Of a stretch of DNA of 64,000 nt, positions 31,701 to 40,651 are shown one piece after another. Both the position numbers and the translations under genes were made by a program. Origin of the DNA: Schizochytrium sp. TIO01. Taxonomy: Eukaryota > Sar > Bigyra > Thraustochytrida > Thraustochytriidae. The DNA lies in the NCBI GenBank assembly GCA_004764695.1, contig SMSO01000031.1, positions 3,209,048 to 3,273,047 of the forward strand. Reading direction: 5' to 3'. Each line of letters opens with the position of its first letter. The first letter of the stretch is position 1. The notes under the pieces are model-generated. The model did no database searches. It had not been told where the DNA came from and saw only the letters and a program-made list of their open reading frames with translations.

Positions 31701-32782
31701 TGCAACGCTTTGTAAGCCATCTGTTTATGCGACTTGATCGCTCATGGCCTTTACTACGTGGCGAGCAGCCTCGCCAGCAATTGGATGGCCGACACTGGCA
31801 TAGCACATTGGATATCACAATCGATTTCACAACGGAATCTTCTGATGGATCTCCTTCTGGACAGTCACGGCCGGTGTGCTCTTCACACGAGTGTGGAGCA
31901 TGCCCGCGTTGCCAACAAACTGACATATTCCGGGACATCACTATCCGCTCCCTCTCGACTGGACTGGTTGATATTCTTGGCGTGTTGCTGAAGACTGAGC
32001 CAAATAAGCCAACCGAGGACCCCCGCAAGGTCATTGCATCTGACATTGCTTGCCGCGTTCTGGACAATGATGCGGTTGCTGCACCAATACTCCTCTCGTT
32101 GGCTGGCTGCCTCGGTAGCACCCATGCCGCCTGTTGTTCACGTGCCGCAACAGTTTTGAGGCAAATTTTTTATGCTTGTCTGGTCCCGCGCCAACGTTTG
32201 CACAGATTTGTTGCTAATGAGCTGTTCTGTGCATGCTTTGGCGCCCTATTTCGTCCACGAACTTTGGTAGTTGAATCTGCAGCCCAAGTTATTCTGCAGG
32301 TCTTAACAAACACATGGGTGTTAGCGGGCGCGCCCGGAGGCAAAATGCCAGATGAGTTCCAAGAAACCTCGTTTGACTATGGCCGAGAATATCTGCAGAG
32401 CATTCATCAGCATTTGTTTGCCGGCGTTCCAAATTTGCAGCAAGAGCACATCCAACATACCGAGGCTGCTATGGCAAAAGCAACCACAGACAAGACTCGC
32501 CGTCAACGCTGTAAGGACTTTGTATGGAAGTGCATCTTTGAAATTCAGCCTGAGTCGATGCGGCCACTGCCTTCACAAAACCCCTTCAATTCGAAGACCC
32601 ACGGAAAAGCAGAAATTGAGGGCTTGTCGAATCAGAATGACAACGAAATGAGCGGAGACGCAACCGGATGGCAGCGTGCCGAGAGAAAGATGAACGAACA
32701 GCATGCATTCTTTGATCGCGCTTCTCAATGGGTGAATGCCTCGGATGCAAATGATATGGGCGTCCAGTCTTTGTTCTCATAA
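28712..32782 (+). CDS. Exportin-5/HASTY-like karyopherin
   Basis: 1356 residues from the ATG at 28712, somewhat longer than animal exportin-5 (about 1200). Exportins carry cargo out of the nucleus with RanGTP; the exportin-5/HASTY branch exports structured small RNAs such as pre-miRNAs and some tRNAs. The sequence is a continuous series of amphipathic helices as expected of HEAT repeats. The clearest family block is KTKLASILVELAKRSWPQQW at about 124-143, matching the exportin-5/XPO1-type importin N-terminal segment with its WPQHWP signature. It is followed by an LREL/AED-like helix and a conserved ERRSDIMQGL segment. An unusual Cys-rich loop near 1056-1067 (C-x4-C-x2-C-x2-C) sits in the C-terminal third. 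The family is confident; RNA cargo is inferred, and other importin-beta relatives are less likely. Single exon. Confidence 0.82.
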   Translation: MATFGDNSGMASHVQDPSMLVQALQTVYDKNTRSDIRQQAQAVLDQFANQPRTSLDGLMLYVMASRGNQPDYVRMYSLSAALRSLTTHWKDLAQPDQERVKEAALEILWEGLQDQEAIFIKTKLASILVELAKRSWPQQWPNFLNALEKAAAKSITRAELVLSVLRELTEDCTNSDFNASLSTERRSDIMQGLRGSLEDLLQMIFRLLESAHAGARDAVGQANVAVLDSNLALAKAGLGALELLADLAPVQSLISHNLVGAVNAFAQSIPGVPEGDGSRQVQKAAWLCITSLAQKSTSDRNTSVDMLGFACSMTNVVAGSFKLAPLRGLVSTQRECASLDAIWPLYSLPNDDSTDQVESALLDMEEVHVALAQAVTQMTNQYFAQLLSEADANRAGDGPRAREALANLLQMLMQLLCQPSVRVRSASINGWLFLSRTWQSEEEKRAPSVSTPEGCALLERQIVLIWRCLADHILTLGAPDSPSSPLWPAAAFALEAYDDHSDFIAAMDATRAQTLLVMQALTKLSPVNALRFLRLRIALVRSPPSSPPDDASLGQGVRALHVELDDSRFFSNDDSFPEGVELESPRQAYVTGSLVWLVDGIVRDVANDIFAQFGQLNQLGQQANNTSAGQAAIELRLVLEEVLSFNERAVGDALGVLHVLSRLSKCYGSTPDGPSTFLFPVLNKMFSCATFHKPNEQGDVPYSADTLSIRKRAGSALLEICTQLAEGNASSPEIRAHMASLLPAFCENVLNVLNASGARIENQEKIVLHEVLVVVSNTLPSGEEQDRFIGELVAQPLRTWTSPEMTQIGSSPENLAAALRRCERDQTLQEGRRSLSLLLAMARRTKGRTGYVRPFARYWADILPNMFNFVRSLHALSRERAKYQDLLFVHPDEMRVMMGKFGGTNTTWPDSANNIYVLHALNQLREVLYSGIGRAARYQMVGAFGFPQAKELLSEVLLSNLEYLENRFIYRLIQGLVVPCIMSCPTDFIDPFLLPVMQRFVSHLFMRLDRSWPLLRGEQPRQQLDGRHWHSTLDITIDFTTESSDGSPSGQSRPVCSSHECGACPRCQQTDIFRDITIRSLSTGLVDILGVLLKTEPNKPTEDPRKVIASDIACRVLDNDAVAAPILLSLAGCLGSTHAACCSRAATVLRQIFYACLVPRQRLHRFVANELFCACFGALFRPRTLVVESAAQVILQVLTNTWVLAGAPGGKMPDEFQETSFDYGREYLQSIHQHLFAGVPNLQQEHIQHTEAAMAKATTDKTRRQRCKDFVWKCIFEIQPESMRPLPSQNPFNSKTHGKAEIEGLSNQNDNEMSGDATGWQRAERKMNEQHAFFDRASQWVNASDANDMGVQSLFS

Positions 32783-33795
32783 GATGCGTGCCACAGTAAA
32801 CAAGATTTTCCACTTCATATTGTCCATGCGATGTTTTCCAGAAGAGCGAAACGGTGGCATGCATGTTGGCTACACATTCAGATATTGTCCCGATTCACTA
32901 ACTAAATATTTATCATGGATTTCCTCCTTCTCAATCTAGTTGACGAGTTGCAATTATAGATAATAATAATAATGAAGTGTGTTATATTGACCATCACTGC
33001 AATGCATTTATCTCCTTTAGAAAGGACCTCTACACGCTGCCAAGGATAAAAGTAATGAAGTATATTTGTTTTTCCAAGGTAACGAGGAAGCGTGATTTTT
33101 TTTTCCCTGTGATTGTATATCTTGCACATTCTATTGGTGGAAGCAAACCTTTTGCAACTATTTCATGGAGACAACGATGAAAGGTAAAGTATTCTATATT
33201 TCTCGATTTAAAAGGTGTAAAAAAGTATTTTCTTGTTGTGATAAGCTTTCGCGTTTGCAAACTGTTGTGCATCGATAAGGGGTAGGGGCGCCACAAGTCT
33301 CTAACGATTTGATTGACTGGGCTGCCACATCACAACTTGGAATTGAAATGGTCATATATTGTATCTTGCCGATGATTCGAAGATCGGACTGCTGGGCTAA
33401 GGACGTGGGATTGCATGTAGTCGGTGTAGATACGAGAATGGGGTGGATAGTCTTCAGTTGTCTCGCTCTATTATTGAGCGATGCAAGGTAAAAATTCTGT
33501 AGTCTTCTGTCGTAGTTTCTTCAGAATCCAGCAAGCTTTCAAGGTGGAAGAAGCAGCCGCCATGTGAAAACGGAGCCACCAAGGTAACAAGCATGCTACG
33601 CGAACGTGAGAAGCTCTCGCAGGCTATCAAACATTTAGACAGACATACAGGCAGGCTCATGATGAATAATTGAAATGGAGCTATAGCTGGCTGGCAGGTT
33701 GGCTTGAAAAAAGAAAATTGCATAGAAAGCACAAACACAGATAACAGAGACACAGGGTGGGAAGAAGAATTGGAGAGAACATCGACACGCATGCA
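32783..33795. other. Convergent spacer between exportin and G-alpha genes
   Basis: AT-rich, no convincing gene. Short frames of 60-110 codons here lack domains and most start at non-ATG codons. Confidence 0.45.
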
Positions 33796-34863
33796 TTACA
33801 TGAGGACGCCGGAGCCGCGCAAATTCATTCGAAGTACATGCTGACTGGAGAGGCGCATGACAGTGTCGACTTGTTGAGTGTCAGTAGCACAAGTCACGTG
33901 CGTGAAAATCTCGCGATGGGGGTCCTCGCATTGCTCCTTAAAAATATCCTGGAACCATTCCAGAGCAGCGTCGATGTCCTTGTTGTCAGTAGGAGCGGTA
34001 GGAAAGAGACCAGAGTCATTGAGGGGAATGCCGCGCTCCAGAAATTTCTCGCGAAAGAGATCCACCTTGTTGAGAAAGAGAATCATAGCTGAGGAGGTAA
34101 ACCACTCAGAGTTGACAATCTCATGGAACAACTCGAGAGACTCCTCCAGACGGTTTTTACCTGCATCTTCGAAAAGGGTCTGATCATATTCAGAGAGACT
34201 AGCCACGAAGATGACCGATGTGACACCCTCGAAGCAGTGAATCCACTTGCGGCGCTCGTTACGTTGACCACCAACGTCTAACATACGGAGCTTGATATCC
34301 TTTACCACAAACTGTTCATCGACAACACCAGTTGTACGGACGCGAGATTTGAGAATATCATCCTTGGAAGGGACCCAGTCCGGGCCACCCCATGTAGGGT
34401 AGTTTCTAAGTTCCTCGGCGTACTCGTGCCAGGTGTCTTGGAGCTGGAAGTGGCTACGTTGATCCCAGATTTCCTTGAACTGAGGATCATCCCAAAGGTG
34501 CACAATTGCAGCTGCAATTTCATCTGTCATGGAGCGCTTGTCGTCAAGATCAAGGATAAGCTCAGCATCTCTGACGGCTTCAGGCTCTGTAATTTTAATC
34601 TGAAGCGCCTCACCAGCATGAAGGATATCCATGCAACCCTCAATAACGTTTCCGATGAGAAATGGGCGAAGCTTAGCGCACTCCTCCTCGGAGTAGCCAG
34701 CGCCGTAGATAAGGCGCATTTGCTTGAAGAGAGTGGACTTGCCAGATTCACCAGCACCGAGCAGAAGCAATTTAATCTGCTTCTGATTCTGCTTCTGGGA
34801 CCGCATAAGGTTCAAGCTCACGCGCTTGGAGCGCGCCTGATCTACGGAGGTCTTGTTGCCCAT
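33796..34863 (-). CDS. Heterotrimeric G-protein alpha subunit
   Basis: 355 residues from the ATG at 34861-34863, normal length. All GTPase elements are present: P-loop GAGESGKS (36-43), switch I with catalytic R174 and T177 in SRVRTTG, switch II DVGGQR with catalytic Q200, NKVD for guanine recognition, and TCATDT near the C-terminus. The all-helical domain lies at about 55-170. It begins MGNKTS, suitable for N-myristoylation, but has no cysteine in the first 60 residues, so the usual second palmitoyl anchor of Gi-type subunits is absent; basic residues at 11-31 may replace it. The C-terminal tail LRGSGVLM has Ser where Gi/Go proteins have the pertussis-toxin Cys, plus one extra residue. It should couple a seven-helix receptor to effectors. 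Class III cyclase effectors of the transmembrane type are not seen in this window, and the sAC-like protein is not a classical G-alpha target. Confidence 0.95.
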   Translation of the reverse strand: MGNKTSVDQARSKRVSLNLMRSQKQNQKQIKLLLLGAGESGKSTLFKQMRLIYGAGYSEEECAKLRPFLIGNVIEGCMDILHAGEALQIKITEPEAVRDAELILDLDDKRSMTDEIAAAIVHLWDDPQFKEIWDQRSHFQLQDTWHEYAEELRNYPTWGGPDWVPSKDDILKSRVRTTGVVDEQFVVKDIKLRMLDVGGQRNERRKWIHCFEGVTSVIFVASLSEYDQTLFEDAGKNRLEESLELFHEIVNSEWFTSSAMILFLNKVDLFREKFLERGIPLNDSGLFPTAPTDNKDIDAALEWFQDIFKEQCEDPHREIFTHVTCATDTQQVDTVMRLSSQHVLRMNLRGSGVLM

Positions 34864-36777
34864 GTTGCCTTTTCTTAGACGACAAAGAGACCTCCCGCGT
34901 TAATCTAAACAGCAATAGAGTGTATGCGAGAATATATCGAGACTGCACGCGCTTCAGCAAGTGCGGAGACTCTTGCAGATCAATCAATCAGCCCAGCGCC
35001 AATCGATCGAAAGAACCTGAGTGTATACTTTCCGAGCTCTTGCGTCGGCTGAGATAGGTTTTTGTTGCACCAGCGCGAGGTGCAGGGAGAGGAGCAGGTA
35101 TTCTCAGGGAAGAAGGTCCAAGTTGTCCTTTGTGTGTGTGTTGTCTATTATTACTTTGCACGCGCAAGAAGGAACCGCTGATATCTCAATCAGATCAGGA
35201 AGAGGGTAGCAAAAAAGCTAGGCGAAGAGTAACAACTGTGCAGGAGGGAGAGAGCCTAGACCGATAGCACTCCTCGCGAAGGGCTTCAAGATCTCGGACA
35301 CCAAAAGCTCGTCAAGTCGAGGGTTTTGGCGCTTCCGTCGTTGTTCTTTTGCTGTCGGTGTTGCAAATGCTTTTCTTCTTCTTCTTCACGTTTTCTCTTC
35401 CTTTCCTTTCCAGCAGGTTTTCTATTTTATTTGTTTTCTGCGGTGTGTTGGTACCTTTGGCTCTTAGCAATTTCAATAAGAGTTATATATTAAATGGAAG
35501 AAAGGTTATGATGACTTGAAAAGAAAGAAGAAAGAAAAGAGAAAGCAACAATTCAAGTTTAAATATGTTATTTTATAATATATTTAGGTTTAAAATGTAT
35601 AACTTTTAAAAATGGCTCTCGCAATTCCCTTCCTCCTCCGAATCAGCTCAAAAGGGCAAAACCTAGAAAAACTCGATCTTGATGATACTGGCAAGCTGAT
35701 TGAAGCAATAGAAGGCATGATGAAGATGAGATGAAACCAGAGTAACATAGGCTTTGATGCGAGAGAGCTTTTTTTCGACCTGTATTCTGATTTTAAAATT
35801 ATAAAATAGAAAAATGGTCCTGGTTTCAATGTATATTTAAAAACTGACTATTTTTACCGTGCACGGGACCAGATATTACCTAGTAGACGCCAATTGTTTT
35901 CTGTCGCCGGGTGGACACCAGCTTACCTAAGATGGTTGCATAACCCTTGGTGATATAAAACCTGCCACAGGAGGTCATAGGATAGACTACACCTGGTTTC
36001 TGCCTGGGGGCTCTGCTTCTCTAATCTTCAATCTCAAGAATTATTTTCTTATTTTACTGAAAATTATAGTGATGATTTATTTATGAATTTTGCTTTCATC
36101 AATCCCCCTTATTTAATCATACGTAATGCCTTTATAAACTAAATCCATGTTTTCTTTTTTAAGTGTCGTGGAATAAACCACTTAGACTACACCCTCCTCC
36201 TTCTTTGATGTCTGTCGGAAAGACTGCAAGCCACAAGAACGGGAAGAACCACCAATTCAACGGGTTCCACTCCCAGACTAACAGAGCACATGCAGATTCG
36301 CTGTTTTTGCTCTTCTGCTTTCTGTTCTACTAATCTTCATGCTCTCTTCGAACAAAAGCTAGGAGTGTCTCCATCAAGAAATTAATTTGATTTTTGTTTT
36401 CAATTAATATATTTTTTGATTCATTGATTCAACTACAATACAGCTTTTAGTTATATTTATAGAATTAAAAGGAAATGCAGTAAATAGATTAGTGTACGAA
36501 ATAATGATGTTCCACCGCGGCCGAAAAATGAGAAAAGCTTACAGAACTGGACTCGGCCCAGCCAGCTTGAAGGCTGACTTAAAGTTTGGGCATCTCTCGG
36601 CGGTTGCCATCCATCCAGAATACCTAATGAACTAAGGAACTTGGTACAACCCAAGCTTGCTATCAGCTTGCTATCAGCAGAATGCTTAAGAAGTCCCATA
36701 GAAACTAGATGCAATTTTGCGAAATACTGTTGTTAGAGTTCTTATAAGGAGTTTACATAATATCAATTACTAAGCGA

Positions 36778-36789
36778 AGGGGGGGGGGG
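36778..36789. repeat. Poly-G tract
   Basis: About eleven or twelve consecutive G in AT-rich DNA; could form a G-rich structure or reflect slippage in sequencing. Confidence 0.8.
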
Positions 36790-37699
36790 TGTGCACGCGT
36801 GGGAAAAGAGAAGACTCTGATTTAAAGGATTTGTGCTCAACAGAAATGATTCTACGCAAGCCTCTACTACTTCAGCCTACTGGACAGGCTTGGGGGCAAG
36901 CAGATGAGAGAAAAGGAAAGTTTCTGCTTCAAAACATATATGATTTGTTGCCAAGCAGAAGGTATTAATTTATCAAACCCTTTTCTTCAATGCTTGCACC
37001 ATGGTGTAAAGATTCCGAGCAGTCAGCCTATCAGAGTCAAATTCAGACAATCTAAGAATCGTTGGCTTCTTTGATGTAAATGCCAAGGGAACTAGGTAGC
37101 TAGCTATGAAGTTCCCCATAAGTCTCAATAATTATATAATGAGTTCCCACTGGGTCGATGACTCTGTTCTAACTCTATTTAGTTTGTCAGCGTCATCACA
37201 ACAACAATAGAAGAACTCTAGGCTATATGTTGGTAGTACTAGTGATTATTACTACTCAAGCTCTGCAGCTATTATAATGTGCTTCTTAGTATCCACTCAA
37301 ATGATGGTCTCGGCAAGGTCACGATGATCGTGGTTTCTTTGCAGTGCGCACACCTTTCCTCGAATATTTCTGTGTTTTCTTTCCTTTTAAAGTTTAGCTT
37401 TGCTCAATATACTGTCATACTGTCCCTCGCATGTTGCCTGTGCTACTCTACCACTGCCTCACATACCCTGCCCTCACATACCCTGAAACACCATCCCTAC
37501 TACTCTACATCTTTGACTACTATACTACCTATGTGGGGCCGACTCCGCGCGTGCACAGGGGAAAAGAGTGCTAAAAAAGTTTACCTATCGATATCTATAA
37601 TGAATTCTCAGTGCCAGCACACCCTTTGACGCACTCATTCATTCATTAACTCACTCACACACTCACACACTCACACACTCAATCACTTATTCCCTCATT

Positions 37700-37773
37700 C
37701 CCTCACTCACTCACTCACTCACTCACTCACTCACTCACTCACTCACTCACTCACTCACTCACTCACTCACTCA
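37700..37773. repeat. CACT tetranucleotide array
   Basis: About eighteen near-perfect CACT/ACTC units, flanked on both sides by degenerate ACAC and CATT units from about 37630 to 37795. It is the longest uninterrupted microsatellite in the window. Confidence 0.95.
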
Positions 37774-40594
37774 TTCAAACACACACACTCAATCAGTTTA
37801 GGTTTTTAGTAGATGCCTATTTGCTTGAAGTCTCCTCCTGCGTTTGAAGACAGCCTCAAAATTGGCAGAACAGCGGAGAGACAAACTTACCGAGTGCCTG
37901 TCTCTTCTTCGCTTGAAATCTCGATGCTTTATTGATGTGTACAATGACCCAAAGCTTGCTTTCTTTGTTCTTTACAGGCCTCAACTAATTTTTTAACTTT
38001 GAAAATATTTTTAAAAATAACAATTATAATATTTTTTAACTTTAATTTAATTCTAATTAAAGTTAGAAAGAATAAAAAAGTGTTTCCCAAGTTATCATAG
38101 CATGAAGAAATAGTCTTCTCGTCCTCTCGTCTTCTTGTCTTTGTCTTTTTTTTTCAATTCAATTCAATTAAAGAGTCATCATTGTGGTGATGATACAAGC
38201 TTTAGCAACTTGAGATTCGCCCACTGCAGCCACACCTAGGGTTGTCTGGCTAAAAATTAGCCTAGAGGCAGTCGTTTTGTCGTCTTTCAAGCTCTTCTAT
38301 GCAATTGCTTATTATGATACGAATCCTGTTACCGCGCCCTTTCATCTTCCTTTCGAAATTCAAGTTATTGCAATAAGTAAAGCAACTATCAAAATCATGC
38401 TGGAAGGAGAGATGATGCCGTGATATTCATTAAAATTTTAATAAAAAAACAGTGCTGAAGAAAGGCATTGATGATGTTCAAGTTTGGCAGCTTTGGACCA
38501 GCCTAGGATGTTCAATAAACACCGTTCGCTAATGAATGGAAAGCGCCAAGACGACGTGTACCAACATTGCTTCAACTCAAATCATATCATCTAGTTTTCA
38601 TCATCTGCGGTCTTGGTGCAATGAATAAGTAGGCCTAGTATCATTGTGCGTTTTTTTTATGTATAGGTACAACATTACACTGAGTTATATGGACCGTCCA
38701 ATGTTGGTAGCACATCACCAAAAAAACTTTTCCCTCATAAATTAAAATCAGAGTCGTTGCACCCAGCAAAGCATGTTAGTCAGCTAGTCTGTTCCTCCGC
38801 TTTTCCAATTTAAGAAGAGAGACCATTGGCCAGGTTCCACACTATTTCTATGGCTGTGAAGTCTCAAAGCCAGGTAGCCCAAAGCGCTAGCTGGCTCGCG
38901 CATATTCTTCAGCGTGAACCTCCGCAATCATGTCGGTGCATAGGCGACACGCCAACGAGGTGGCTGCGACTCTCGACAGAAATGACCTAGGCTAATAAAT
39001 TGCCGTCCCAAGGTTTGTTAGAAGCAAGAGATTCGTATTTTGGTATCAGATTATTTTGAATCAACAATCGTGAACTAAAGCTGGTAAGCTTGAGTTAGGA
39101 TGTCAGTGGCATGTTTAGAAATTTCCGGTTTTGTAAGTTTCTTTTTCGATAAGTGGAATGAATACATTTTGCTACAAACACGCAAATGGTTCAGAAATCA
39201 AAACATCTATGATGGTGGTTGATATGACACATTTGAGACCAAATCAAAATAGCAAAGTGCGGTGTTATCTATGGTAGTTAGCTACTCAATTTATTGGACT
39301 TTGAGTAGAGTATCGGACTCCAAAGTTTGTCGAGAAGAAAATCAAAGAAAACACACTTGTTCCAGGATTTCAATGTAGAGCAATATGAAATTCTAAACGA
39401 CATTTGACTATGCGAGAGACTATACCTCGGCGACTTTCTAAATGGTTTGTAACTACCTTGGAATAGCTGCCTAGAACTATCCAAAGACCGAATGCCATGG
39501 AAAAGGATTGAAGCTTGACAAGTGAAATCAGATCATTTCTGATTTATTTATTTTCGCAGAAGATAGATAGATAGTGAGAATGCGCACAGTCACTAGCTTA
39601 ATTGCCTTAAGTTCGCTTAACTACTCGTAAATTAGATTGACATATTGCAGATCCATGCGTTGATTTTAGTATCGTCCGAGATCAAACCAACGTTGGTTTG
39701 TATTATGCTCCGATAGAATAAGGGTAATCAACGTGGAAATCTCATCAAAACTGTTCAAGCAAGATGTACCAGATTTATAACATTTTTATTCATCAAAATC
39801 TCCTTGTTTCTGCGAAGGCAAGCGCTTGACCGACTAAAACGAAGCTGGTACTTGTGTCGAATTTGAAAAGGTGTCATTGAGAATTAGGAAATGTTAAGCC
39901 CGGTAACAGTCAAAGAATCATAGATGCATTGCGCTGCACTATTGCAATGTCAGGGACGTTAAGATCAGTAGTTGGATGAATCGAATCTAGCTCAACGTGT
40001 TGGTTTGAACCTTCGCAGGAACAACGGAGCAAGACATAAAAACATAGAAGATTAGAACAGTTGCTATCACAAACTCTAGCTAGAAAATATAATTTTCCTC
40101 TTACGAAGATAAGGTACAGCATATTTCGCTGCCACTGGAATATAGAGATACCGGCCTAGGCATCTTCCAAAACACAATCACTGTAGCATTTGACAAAAAC
40201 AACATTTTGCAATTTCAGTGGTGTCACTTTTATTGTTGTATTTATTGTGTATATATATAATTAGGTTACCTCGTCTTATGTTAAGCGATGAGCAGCAGGC
40301 AATTTCACATTTGATCCTTAAAAAAGCATTCGAACATTGAGCAAATGAAGTGGTATCAAGTAAAATAAGAACCATATTTATAACTTCGCAGAATAATTAT
40401 CTCAATTTGGGGGACTTGGAAACAAGAAATTAATAAAAAGATAGAACCTTTTAGTTTGCTGCTCACAGAAAGATGCAATTCTCAAGTTCACAGCAAACCA
40501 CCCTTTTTTTTCTTCGCTTTAAGACTTTAAGAAGTTAAATTTAATTTAATTTAAAATTAAAATACAGACCCGCGAAGGGAAAAAGAAAAAGAAA

Positions 40595-40651
40595 AGAAGA
40601 AGAAGAAGAAGAAGAAGAAGAAGAAGAAGAAGAAGAAGAAGAAGAAGAAGA
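40595..40651. repeat. GAA trinucleotide array
   Basis: About eighteen GAA units in an AG-rich context; the minus strand reads as a poly-Ser frame that I do not consider a gene. Polypurine arrays like this can form triplex structures. Confidence 0.95.

Noticed and set aside
36208-36333. Short GC-rich ATG frame in the gene desert
   Set aside because: Only 41 codons, ends in a hydrophobic run and has no recognised motif; listed only as a coding-like patch.
37700-37773. CACT array as a possible CRISPR or telomeric repeat
   Set aside because: A plain tetranucleotide microsatellite with no spacers and no telomeric unit, in a eukaryotic context.
38850-38990. Short GC-rich ATG frame, 46 codons
   Set aside because: No motif and no splice-site support strong enough to build a gene.
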